A stretch of DNA of 23,099 bases, from contig JAJKFJ010023014.1 of assembly GCA_027382625.1 (NCBI GenBank), positions 1 through 23,099 on the forward strand. The letters run 5' to 3'. Origin of the DNA: Tetmemena sp. SeJ-2015 (taxonomy: Eukaryota; Ciliophora; Spirotrichea; Sporadotrichida; Oxytrichidae). The notes under the pieces were generated by a model. It saw only the letters and a program-made list of their open reading frames with translations, ran no database searches and was not told the origin of the DNA. Below are positions 9,225 through 17,539 of this stretch, in pieces; within the stretch, counting starts at the first letter, position 1, and each line of letters begins with the position of its first letter. The translations under genes and the position numbers were made by a program.

Positions 9225-9725
9225 TCCCTCTATCGAGCTGCCCATATCCTGTTATGATGGCTACTCATTCATATCCCTAGCCTGTTTGACCTGCCTTAGA
9301 CCTCATGCTGATAGAACACCTTCTGTATAACCATAAGAAGACAAATATGCCCACTCATCTTCAGCTCAGTTAGAAATAGGATATTCCTAAAACCGTCAAA
9401 CTCTCTACATTTATTGTTTTCTGACTACAGGAAGTTATCAGTTGGTCATTCGAGTTCCTATGCTTAATGTAAAGAAGATAGATCTGAGAGAGAGTTCCCT
9501 CTCCTCTTCTAACAAGGGATACTCTAATAGAAGTTAATTTGCCTCCAATTGCATCTTCTTTGCCCTCATGACTTCTTTTAGGTCATCAACCATAAACAAA
9601 TCTTACGTTGACCTATGCGGACCTTGAGCTGTATGCTACCCACAAGCTCAAGTCATCCAGATCAGGAGAAAAATAGCAATTATCATCAAGATAACTGTAG
9701 CCAAATTTAAATATTTTTCTTATCC
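9225..9725 (-). CDS. Unrecognised coding exon(s), strand-rich protein
   Basis: One minus-strand frame reads YLDDNCYFSPDLDDLSLWVA, RSAQVNVRFVYG, two TGA codons (Trp-Trp or a tandem stop), then AIGGKLTSIRVSLVRRGEGT, LSQIYLLYIKHRNSND and TINVESLTVLGISYF. About 75 codons here lack any TAA, TAG or TGA, which is unusual in DNA this AT-rich and supports coding. Alternating hydrophobic residues suggest beta strands. A competing minus frame (AKKMQLEANQLLLEYPLLEE) is also plausible, and a 16-bp interval could switch between the two, so the exact product is unsettled. The fold-back element at 9827 lies just upstream of it. No family is named. Confidence 0.35.
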
Positions 9726-9826
9726 TCATAATTTAAGCTTGAACATTAGAAAATCTTAGGCATAAAATAATAGAGTCTCAATGATTCAAATATTTTTCCA
9801 AAATTAAATAAAAAATTTCAGCAATT

Positions 9827-10500
9827 AGAGAATAAGGGGGGAGGCCATTCCTCGACAGTAAAATTTTATTTATAATTGAAAAAGCTAAGAAAAAATAATT
9901 TTATAGCAGATAATTTTTCGACTCCTACAATCTGTATTCTCCATATAGAGGCCTATTAGAACATTATAAGGCCTCAAATTTTTCAATCCTAATTCACAGA
10001 TTAGAGGTCAGCTGCACACCTAAAAAAATCTATTATTTTTGCCTATTTTCTCGCTATTTGTAAAATAAATTAAAAGCCGCTATTTTTGAAATAGTGCAAT
10101 ATTTTTTTGTTTTGCTTGCCATAACATGCTTCAGCTATAAGCCCAAAGAAGTAAAGCTGAAAAATTTGTAGCATTAACCCCTTTATCATGAATTAAATTT
10201 TGGTTATGTAAAAACTACTTGCCACTATTTCAAAATAGCGCTTTAAATTTATTTACAATAGCGCAAAAAAATAGACCTAAAAAATATAGAATTTTATTAT
10301 AGATGCAGCTGCGACCTCATATCTGAACTGAAATAGAATAAATTGACGGCGTACTCTCTGCTAGATGTTGCCAAAGCCTCTATAATTGGAAAGAATCAGC
10401 ATTAGGAGCCGAAAACTTATCCTAGTAAAACAATTTCTTACTTTTTGATTCATTACCAAAAATTAAATACTGCTCGAGACCAAGGCCCCCCTTCTCCCCA
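9827..10500. repeat. 670-bp fold-back element (long imperfect inverted repeat)
   Basis: The two halves pair along nearly their whole length. Outer ends: AATAAGGGGGG on the left and CCCCCCTTCTCCCC on the right. Inner matched blocks: CTCGACAGTA with CTCGAGCAGTA, TTTTCGACTCCTA with TTTTCGGCTCCTA, ATAGAGGC, AGGTCAGCTGCA with AGGTCGCAGCTGCA, and CGCTATTTGTAAAATAAATT with CGCTATTGTAAATAAATTTA (right-hand versions reverse-complemented). The loop is near 10115-10190. Similarity between arms is roughly 70-85 percent by eye, so it is not very recent. This is the shape of a foldback or MITE-type element. No ORF and no certain target duplication are seen. Confidence 0.75.
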
Positions 10501-11579
10501 GAGATATAAGTTTCTTAGAAATATAGGCGAAGCAATTTAAAAGTTTATGGATTTAAATTATGTTATTGAAAGATTCACAAATTTATGACTAGGAGTAACA
10601 TAAGATTATAAAAAACTGATTAAAGTTAACCTTTGGTTGAAGACATTCTATATTCTCTTTAGTATAGAAATTATTTGATTATATTTTTTTTAATATGGAT
10701 CTATATCGCTTGATACTTTAGATTATTAAATGTATTTTCCTTCGCTCTAATTTAAAATTATTTTCTATTGCTAATAGTTTTTTTTTAATTTAGTTATTTT
10801 TTTTTACTTCCTTAGTGTATATGTAGATGCAGGTTGAGGTTTGCTGTTTGAAGAGACCCCCATAAATAGTAGCTTAGAGTGAGGGTGTTGTCTTGAGTTG
10901 CAGATGCTGCTAGATCGGACTTCCTTTATAATTAATTTATTCACTTTTCTAATTAAATAAAGAATACGGTCTGTTTATCTTGCACCATACCACAGTCCGA
11001 TTGGTCTTTAAAAATAATTTCAATCGCTTCACTTAGGTTAATTAAATTTTAAATTTGATTTCAAGCTTTAAAAAAATATACCAAAAGAGGAAGTCCTTGG
11101 ACCAATTTAGTTCGTGCAAGCTTTCATCTGAAGCCTTCACTCGAAAGTTATAAAGAACTCTAGTTTATTTTTTTTCAATATTTTTATAGAAAGCAATCAT
11201 AATACTAAGCGCCATGTCTATTGAATGATAGTCCAGGTGAAAAGAGCTAGCTTTCTTCTTCATAGCTTGACAAATATATAGCGCTTTTATTTCAATTTTT
11301 TCGCAAACTAGTAGTTAAAACACTAAGCAACAGCGTTTGATGATAAATCTTATCTTTAAAACAATCTTTCAACATTTTTAATCACTCAATGCCAATTGAC
11401 TATTTCTAATACTTATAGATGAATAATTTAAAATAAATTGCTTTCAAAATTTTAAAATTAAATTTTAAAGAAATAATTTAATTTTGCGATTAATATTTTA
11501 TATCAGCATATGACAAATCTTCTTCTGAATAACCTAAAATTATATATGATAGAAAAAAGGCGATCTAAACAAATTTATT
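10501..11579. other. AT-rich spacer with one possible exon
   Basis: Mostly low-GC DNA. A somewhat richer patch at about 10805-10925 reads on the minus strand as SPIQQHLQLKTTPSLQATIY followed by GGLFKQQTSTC, which could be an exon, but nothing supports it further. Short related words around AGTCCGAT, GGACTTCC and TTGGACCAAT recur at about 10915, 10992 and 11090, partly inverted. No gene is called. Confidence 0.3.
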
Positions 11580-11587
11580 TAATTATT
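11580..11587. repeat. Left 8-bp target-site duplication TAATTATT
   Basis: TAATTATT directly precedes the left inverted repeat and is repeated exactly after the right one at 14716-14723. Because the region is AT-rich, chance matches are possible, but the position at both element ends and the 8-bp length favour a true duplication. Confidence 0.7.
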
Positions 11588-11819
11588 GGGCCCTGAGTCC
11601 CCCACCGCACGTGCGGTACCAGCACCGCACGTGAACCCGGGACCGCACATACTTTAAAAATATTTTGGTGTTGCATTTTCTTGCACCGCCATGTTTCAAA
11701 TGAGCTTCAAAGCTTGAGCAGCCTTAAATATTCTGGCCCAAAAATTGATAATAAGCAAAATACACTATGATGGAAAGCTTATATCTTAAACTTGTGACGC
11801 GGTACTAAATTAGGCTTGG
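11588..11819 (+). repeat. Left terminal inverted repeat
   Basis: It matches 14484-14715 in reverse complement over its full length. Near the tip it contains ACCGCACGTG at about 11607 and 11621, plus a third, shorter ACCGCACAT, and the palindrome CCGCACGTGCGG. Repeated words just inside a transposon end are often transposase-binding sites; that role is inferred. Confidence 0.85.
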
Positions 11820-12059
11820 GATGATTTAGGAAGAGTAGGTGACTGATACTTAAAACCCGTGCCAAGTTGAATTTATCACTTAGAGATGATAAATTATATT
11901 AATCCGAATGAGAAGATTCGTTGTAGGGCTTATTGTGCAGGAAACTCTGAAGAATTGCTATTTAAACTAATCTTCAAGTTTTCTTATATAATTGAGGAGT
12001 TATCAAAGATCTCTTAACATTATTTGAAAAGCAATTATTTATTAGAAAGTTAAAATTAA

Positions 12060-12430
12060 GTACGCATCCGACTCGCACTAGGCACCGGTCACCTATTCCT
12101 TCAAGGCTCTCAGATTAAGTACTTCGTTGGCTGGAAAGTGAGTGCTTAAATGAGGCAAGATATTAAGGGAGCCTAAGCCTTGGGGGAAATGTGGTCGCAG
12201 CAGCTCATTTGAGAGTTAATGAAAGGTGAGTAGTTTCCCATTCATCCTCCTAACCTTTATAGGCATGGAGGGACATAATCTATGGGCAGACACTCAGTCA
12301 TGCAGCTGGACAGAGTCAGGCTCTCGGTTTTTCCTCTATTTTTTTTTTTATCCTTTTAGGTTTTTTTTTAAAGATACTCATAAGCTGGGGGGGCTTTTGC
12401 GCAGAGTGTGAGGGAGCGGAGGTGCCACAT
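12060..12430. other. GC-richer patch inside transposon, function unknown
   Basis: The base composition rises clearly above that of the surrounding AT-rich interior. One plus-strand frame is protein-like (RIRLALGTGHLFLQGSQIKY, then GEMWSQQLIWELMKGEQF), but other frames are also open and no family is recognised. The patch could be part of a decayed transposase, captured DNA, or a structured RNA; nothing decides between these. A standard-code ORF at 12226-12411 reads through a poly-T tract and is not convincing. Confidence 0.3.
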
Positions 12431-12969
12431 GTTTAGTTCCCTATTTGTATAACTTATATATTCCGGGAGCCCTTTAATTCCCTTTATTTTTAGAGGTTAC
12501 AAAGAGCAATCATAAGATATAAAATCTATAATCAAACGCAGAGGGTAAAACAAGGGATTATTATTTGGTACATATTCATCATATCTTTAGGTATAAATCT
12601 TTTATCAATAAGGACGTATATGACTCTACACCCTAGCATTTGAATTTATAATAAAATACTGTAGTATCCAATCCCTCACAATCTGTTTTTTTATCAGTTG
12701 AAGACTCAGAAACTTTTTGATTGATGTTTTTAGTATACACAAATAATGAAGAACTAATCTCTTAATTTTGGAGAGATCAAATTTAATAAATTAACTTAAA
12801 GCATTAGTAAAAAAACCCTTCCGGAGGAATAAAAATTTAGGATTTAGAGTTTTTTAAAATTTTGTTTAAACAAAAAACAATTTTTAATCAATTTCTCTCT
12901 TAAATATGGACATCATAGTTTCTATCTTTTTTTTTTTCTTTTTTTTTTTAATTTTCCTAAAAAAAATTT

Positions 12970-13240
12970 CAAGTCAATTCTATCCTCAAATCAATCTCTA
13001 AATGGAAGGCCTACTTAATAATAGCTACAAATCGAATCAACACTAGCAAAGGTTTTTGGCATTTATATCAGTGCAAGGAGCTTAGTGAGTTAGCTATGCT
13101 TTTTGTAGAATAAGTCTTAAGAATTATACTCGCTAATATGGAGTTATTTTTTGGAACGTAGGTAAGCATGAGTGAATTTATGCTCTATGATGTTGCTATT
13201 CAATTCTCGAAAGTTATTCTACATTACCTTGTTTTTATTA
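12970..13240 (+). pseudogene. Candidate hAT transposase C-terminal dimerisation region
   Basis: One plus-strand frame reads QVNSILKSISKWKAYL, then KGFWHLYQCKELSELAML, VEQVLRIILANMELFFG and SEFMLYDVAIQFSKVIL. The order of a Trp before a short gap, a LSELA-like block, and a hydrophobic block followed by E-LFF resembles the hAT dimerisation domain (usually ...W..P.L..LA...L.I..S..ERvFS). The match is loose: the ERvFS core appears only as ELFFG. Supporting context is the 8-bp target duplication of the surrounding element. No N-terminal catalytic part was read, so it is treated as a remnant. Confidence 0.3.
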
Positions 13241-13249
13241 TTTAATTAA

Positions 13250-13900
13250 GTACTAATAAAATCTTAATTTATGATATGTTTTTATCTTAGTAAAAAAAAT
13301 GGTATAACTGACAATTTAATAAAAAGAGAATGAAATAAGATATAAAATTATAATGGAATAAAATGATAACTGTTTAAGTATTTCCAATTTGAATAATTAT
13401 TATGCCATTCGATTCGGCATAAATTTCCAAGAACTGTTCATCTTTGTATTTTTTGGGAGAGTGTTAAATACAGAGTTAAAAAAGGAACAAGTTTTTTCAA
13501 AAGGCGAATCGTGATATGAGGGGGTTTGAGTTAATCAGACTCTCTGCTAATGTGTGGTATTTAATGACGAAAGAAAAAACTCATATTAATTTTCGTTTAT
13601 TTTAAACAAGAAAAAAATTAATTTAAAATTTATTTTTAACTGAAAATTCATTTTTTTATTTTTTAATCAAAAAGATTTTAAAATTTCCCTTATTTTGAAA
13701 ACGTTTAAAAAGGGTTTAAATTTTTCAGATTGAGTAGAGTTAAGCGACTATTAAAAGTTATTAGCATATATATAATTTGAATTATTAAAAAGGTAACATA
13801 GTTAATTGCATAAATAATTTCTATCAAGAAGATTAACCCCAAAAAATTTTCTATATCAATTCTCCTATACAATTGATTTTTTTTTTTTTAAATGAATTTT
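13250..13900. other. AT-rich interior of transposon
   Basis: No protein-like frame or internal repeat that I can support. A/T homopolymers are frequent near 13620-13710 and 13865-13890. Confidence 0.4.
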
Positions 13901-14250
13901 AGAATTTAAACGGATTTAATGAGAGACCCCGAAAGGATCTGTAACTTTAAAAGCTCTCCTAGTGAAAACAAATATGTCACAAGTAGCTGCGACTCGCAAG
14001 GCCGTGGTATACAGTGGGGACTAAAAAACTCAAGCGGCCCTTCTATGACAACCTCATTAAGCTCCGTAACTGTGAATAGATAACGATAAGCACAAAAGCC
14101 TTTAAGGTTGAGTGTTAGTTTTAAAGGCGAAAAAGGACCTAGTCCTCCTAGTATATATCCTTAAACTGTTATATGCCAGTAACATGGGAATAATACAAGT
14201 GGTCAAGCACAAAATACTATCAAAGAGACAACAAAATAGCATTAAAAATA
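13900..14250 (-). CDS. Possible coding remnant inside transposon
   Basis: A minus-strand frame carries about 80 codons with almost no reassigned stops: GYILGGLGPFSPLKLTLNLK, then AYRYLFTVTELNEVVIEGPL and LLVTYLFSLGELLKLQ. It is hydrophobic and not recognised. The opposite strand over the same bases is Ser-rich and less protein-like; its 60-codon ORF at 14112-14294 is taken as a shadow. The sequence sits just inside the right terminal repeat, so it may be part of a transposon-encoded protein or a chance open frame in a GC-richer patch. Confidence 0.25.
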
Positions 14251-14483
14251 AAAACATACCGTCGCACATGTTTAAACATAATTATTACACCTAGTGGTAA
14301 GTAGTTACTATCTTTTGAATTTTTAGAATTGTTCTTCTCATACTCCTTCTTAACTTACAAAAACCTGTTTATCCTTCAATAAAGTACATTTCACTATTCT
14401 AAGCCGAATTACTATAATATATAGCCTCCTTAGGATTAAACCAAAGCTATAGAATATTTAATAAATGCTATGATCTCCTCTCA

Positions 14484-14715
14484 CCAAGCGGAATTTGGTA
14501 CCGCGGCACAAGTCTAAGATATAAGCTTTCCATCATAGTGTATTTTGCTTATTATCAATTTTTGGGCCAGAATATTTAAGGCTGCTCAAGCTTTGAAGCT
14601 CATTTGAAACATGGCGGTGCAAGAAAATGCAACACCAAAATATTTTTAAAGTATGTGCTGTCCCGGGTTCACGTGCGGTGCTGGTACCGCACGTGCGGTG
14701 GGGGACTCAGGGCCC
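14484..14715 (-). repeat. Right terminal inverted repeat
   Basis: Reverse complement of the left repeat with only a few differences, for example GACAGCACAT against GACCGCACAT near the tip and small changes at the inner end around GACGCGGTACT/GCCGCGGTACC. The near identity supports a recent element. Confidence 0.85.
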
Positions 14716-14723
14716 TAATTATT
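14716..14723. repeat. Right 8-bp target-site duplication TAATTATT
   Basis: Exact copy of 11580-11587, directly abutting the outer base of the right inverted repeat. Confidence 0.7.
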
Positions 14724-14959
14724 TAATGATTAAATTTTTTAAGATTCAATTTTAAAAATAAAAGGAGATTTATTCACTACATCATAATAATAAAAACGAA
14801 TAGAATCTCACTTAAAATCTTAGTTATTACTCTAAACTTTTTTAAAAAATAATTTTAATCGATAAAATATTATATTTATGGCAAAGCAATTAGTTTAAAA
14901 AAGTTTTTCCAAAATTTTATAAAAGTGAAAATTGATTAATCATATATGTGAAATTTATT

Positions 14960-15260
14960 GTGTTCTCTCGGATAATAGAAAATGGAAATTACCCAGCCGC
15001 ATTCATCTTGCAGGCACTTGATCTGGAGCAATTCATAAACCAAGACTTGTACAAGGACGCAATCGACATCTCCCTCAACGCCTTCCTCACTTTATAAATT
15101 ATCTTTCTTGCTGGCCTATGTGGTTGGGCTCATCCTCTCCTCTGACGAAACCAACCCCCGCAAGAAGGGCGACGCATGGAAACTAATTAATATTTAAACT
15201 GAGTTTGCTGCTGGTTGTGAGTTACGTTATCCACACTGGCTTCTCGATGTTTCTCATAAG
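14960..15260 (+). pseudogene. Fragment of multi-pass membrane protein, possibly chitin-synthase-like
   Basis: The plus strand reads NGNYPAAFILQALDLEQFIN and DAIDISLNAFL. After a one-base frame change near 15091 it reads LSFLLAYVVGLILSSDETNP and RKKGDAWKLI. After a second change near 15192 it reads LSLLLVVSYVIHTGFSMFLI. These give at least two membrane segments separated by a short loop with N-P-R-K-K-G and W. Chitin synthases have a similar TM loop (N-R-P-x-G-x-W), so a relationship is possible but weak. Both frame changes lie at T/A runs. A possible intron (15260-15306) follows. No catalytic part is present, and the 5' side is bordered by spacer next to the transposon, so this is a fragment or a decayed gene. 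Confidence 0.35.
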
Positions 15261-15306
15261 TATTTAACTTAAAATTTGGAATTTTTTTAACTATAAATTA
15301 ATATAG

Positions 15307-15829
15307 ATAGATGATTTAAATTTTGCAACACTCCCATTGAAGAAATAAAATTATATTTAATTGCAATAACCAATTTTTTTTTAAAAATGCTGAGAAGCCT
15401 AATTTATATAAAATAATAATGTTAACTAGAGTAAAACAATTACAGAGCTTTTTTCCTCAAAGGATTACAATATAAACAACTTATAATGTAATGTCCTATT
15501 TCAATAAAAGACTAATGACTCAAATTTCGCGTTGAGAAAGAGAGCTGCTCAAGAAATTAGATTTTATGTTATTACTCTACTTTTGCAAAATTAATAGGAG
15601 TGTGCCAAGTAGTAAATTTGTCTTATAGCATCCAGAATATCCTTAATTTCTTAAATTAAAAATAAATATGATCCTTCTCACATTTCTGCACCACTGTAAT
15701 AAATTCAATTACTTTTAGCACTGAATAATAATTCAAATCAAGCAAAAATAATTTCATTCAATTCAACATAAGATATTTACCTTAAAAATGGAAGTAAAAT
15801 CAAAATTAATAAGATTTCAATATCGCAGG
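15307..15829. other. AT-rich spacer
   Basis: No supported gene. A phrase like TTGCAACACTCCCATTGAA near 15325 has a loose inverted relative near 15590 (AATTAATAGGAGTGTGCCAA), which may be a weak inverted repeat. Otherwise nothing stands out. Confidence 0.35.
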
Positions 15830-16866
15830 ATGCCATATACTCTCTAAAACAAATACAAATATCTTGCTGCAGAGAGTAGAGCTTTTAGACGACCTTGTCC
15901 TGCCTTTCATTTTGATAGAGCAGATTCATTATGAATACTACCCTAATCTAGTCAATTTATAAATTAATATTCAAACTGCCCCTCGGATACATACTCCGCC
16001 CCGACTGGGAATACCAATTTAACCTTCAATAGCTGTCCCCTTAAAGATAAATTCCCAATTTATAATTTTAGACTAGATGGAGTAGCTCATCTTGGCATTA
16101 AAAGTGCTCTTCTTGAAAATGATTAGCAAGCTATTTTGAAAATTATCTTGAGCTGTTTCAGTGTAATAAATTGGGTCGCTGAAAAGAATAGTCAGTTCTC
16201 AATGCAGATAGGGAAATGATTCTTGCCGTAATGAACTTCTTAGCAATTGTACTGTCCCCCATGTTTGGGCTGTCCACTCCGGTCTTGATAGTATCTGTGC
16301 CTGGATCGTAAATAACTCCGCCATCACTTCCAATGTCATCACCAGCGCTCGGTTTCTTTTTCTTCACACTTATTGTGAATGTCGTGGTAGCCTTAAAATA
16401 AAAACTTCATCGACACATTTTCAACCTCGAAAGCAGTCAAGACGGCTTTATACTTGCCTGGCTAGACCTTGATGCTTGGGTATATGAAATTCAAATTATT
16501 AAACTTCAACAAACTTTTCCTACTGTGCTGAGTTGGGCATGGAGATTGAATAAGCAATCTCGTTGGCCTCTTTATCCCACGCAAGTGGAATCCCAACGGT
16601 CAGCACTGTACCAACATAGACGTCAAGGCTTGGCAATATTATTTAATTTAAATAATTCAATTAAAAGTTTTTACCTAAATATTTGTGAATGAGGCTTGAA
16701 AAATCGGAGGAGTGTCGGGTTCCGTTTCGAGGATAGTGAGCTTGAATGGGTAACTTATTAGTGGGTAATTAGTAGTTTAAAATACTAAATGAGTTGCATC
16801 CTGCATATAATAAAAGTTGGCCTGGAATTTATAAACACCCACTTAGTCTATTCTTGAGGCTTATAA
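15830..16866 (-). CDS. Cadherin-like/Ig-like surface protein, 3' exons, several frame breaks
   Basis: Minus-strand pieces in order: VGVYKFQANFYYMQDATH, FKLTILETEPDTPPIFQAS, then (after AT-rich DNA, a probable intron at about 16629-16674) LPSLDVYVGTVLTVGIPLAW, YPSIKVQPGKYKAVLTAFEV, KKKKPSAGDDIGSDGG, LTILFSDPIYYTETAQDN, and after a 34-bp intron (16040-16073) KVKLVFPVGAEYVSEGQFEY. The D-x-V-x-V-G-x-x-L-x-x-x-I-P block followed by strand-rich text resembles dystroglycan-type cadherin-like domains of large ciliate surface proteins. One-base frame changes occur near 16500, 16391 and 16220. A further exon reading LLYQNERQDKVVQKLYSLQQ near 15850-15915 may follow. The 5' side is interrupted by an inverted-repeat element. 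Confidence 0.5.
16040..16073 (-). other. 34-bp GT-AG intron in surface-protein gene
   Basis: On the minus strand it runs from GTCTAAAATT to TCTTTAAG. Removing it joins TA to G as a Gln codon and changes the downstream frame to the protein-like one (QLLKVKLVFPVGAEY). The length is not a multiple of three and still restores the frame, which supports it. Confidence 0.6.
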
Positions 16867-16899
16867 TATACTAGAGAATTTAATGCGTGATCGAAGGTC
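16867..16899 (+). repeat. Left 33-bp terminal inverted repeat
   Basis: Matches 17457-17489 in reverse complement with a single G/A difference (TTAATGCGTG against TTAATACGTG). Confidence 0.8.
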
Positions 16900-16987
16900 C
16901 ATAATTCTTATAAATACATACTTGTTGAGTTCTTGTTAGCTAATTGATTACATATTACGTTTAAAATTATCTAATCTCTTAATTTAA

Positions 16988-17293
16988 ATGTGGAAGCCAA
17001 CAGCCTGAATAACACCATCAACAATTATAATAAGAAGATTCTTAAAACAAGGGAGCGCTACCACCATCGAGAACGTCAAGTCTAAGATCCAGGACAAGGA
17101 ACCAAACCTACTCCACCAATAGAGATTCAACTTAGTTGGAAAGCATTTCACTCTAACTCATACCATCAAACTACTGAACACTTTTGACACAATCCAAGAA
17201 ATTTAAAAAGATAATCTACAACAAGAGCATTTTCTCACTATAACATTCAAAATCAGCCAGCGTAACATTTCGAGCAACAAAGATAAAAATTGA
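16988..17293 (+). CDS. Divergent ubiquitin-like protein inside MITE-like element
   Basis: From ATG at 16988 one frame runs 101 codons to TGA at 17291-17293, followed in frame by a second TGA at 17297-17299. Residues about 27-39 read TIENVKSKIQDKE, the ubiquitin helix 1 signature. HQQR follows about four residues later, VGKHF takes the place of the ubiquitin AGKQL, and FLTITFKISQR may stand for the last strand (STLHLVLRLRGG). The first 24 residues do not resemble ubiquitin, and no C-terminal Gly-Gly is seen, so conjugation as normal ubiquitin is unlikely. One TGA (Trp) and two reassigned TAA/TAG codons lie inside. It may be a decayed ubiquitin copy captured by the element, or a diverged ubiquitin-like gene. 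Confidence 0.6.
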
Positions 17294-17456
17294 TACTGAA
17301 GAATCAAATGCAAACATAGTTCGAAACTAAGTGCGCTTCCACTAATTCGCTTACCGCATTTCCCCTTCATTAAAAATTAAATGTCTTTATATTAAAACGT
17401 AAAGTGTATGCTAATCTCTTTTTAAACATTAGATCTCTCTTTTTTAAAGTTTCTGT

Positions 17457-17489
17457 GACCTTCGATCACGTATTAAATTCTCTAGTATA
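17457..17489 (-). repeat. Right 33-bp terminal inverted repeat
   Basis: Reverse complement of 16867-16899; ends TCTCTAGTATA at the outer edge. Confidence 0.8.
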
Positions 17490-17539
17490 ATAAATTCTAG
17501 TCTTCAATGTTGAGTAATATAAAATTGATCATTTTAAAT

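Larger units (their letters stand above)
11588..14715. mobile_element. 3128-bp transposon with 232-bp TIRs, probably hAT-like
   Basis: The element begins GGGCCCTGAGTCC and ends with its exact reverse complement. The 232-bp terminal repeats (11588-11819 and 14484-14715) differ at only a handful of positions, so insertion or copying was recent. It is flanked by the 8-bp direct repeat TAATTATT. An 8-bp duplication is typical of hAT elements (and also of P and Merlin types), and a possible hAT C-terminal domain lies inside. Long TIRs are unusual for hAT. The interior is AT-rich and has no intact transposase that I can read, so it may be non-autonomous or decayed. Confidence 0.8.
16867..17489. mobile_element. 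623-bp inverted-repeat (MITE-like) element carrying an ubiquitin-like ORF
   Basis: The ends, 16867-16899 and 17457-17489, are 33-bp inverted repeats (TATACTAGAGAATTTAATGC continuing to GATCGAAGGTC) with one mismatch. The outer TATA is palindromic, so the target site could be TA or TATA, as in Tc1/mariner-type MITEs. The minus-strand surface-protein reading occurs on both sides and stops at the element, so it looks inserted in that gene or in one of its introns. Inside, on the plus strand, is an ORF with a clear ubiquitin signature. A host-gene fragment inside such ends recalls Pack-type MITEs. Confidence 0.7.

Noticed and set aside
9230..9700. Alternative minus frame with AKKMQLEANQLLLEYPLLEE
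   Set aside because: Protein-like in part, but it needs many more reassigned stops than the preferred frame. Kept as an alternative, not called separately.
9225..9725. Jacalin-like lectin assignment
   Set aside because: Strand-rich text with GGKLTSIRV looked suggestive, but the repeated jacalin glycine pattern and C-terminal motif are not there.
12226..12411. 61-codon plus ORF inside the transposon
   Set aside because: Made largely of Phe from a poly-T tract; not protein-like.
13920..14110. Structured non-coding RNA or rRNA-like segment in the transposon
   Set aside because: The GC-richer text looked RNA-like at first, but no known RNA core could be matched, so it is reported only as a possible coding remnant.
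14112..14294. 60-codon plus ORF near the right TIR
   Set aside because: Lys/Asn/Ile-driven; the opposite strand has the longer stop-poor frame.
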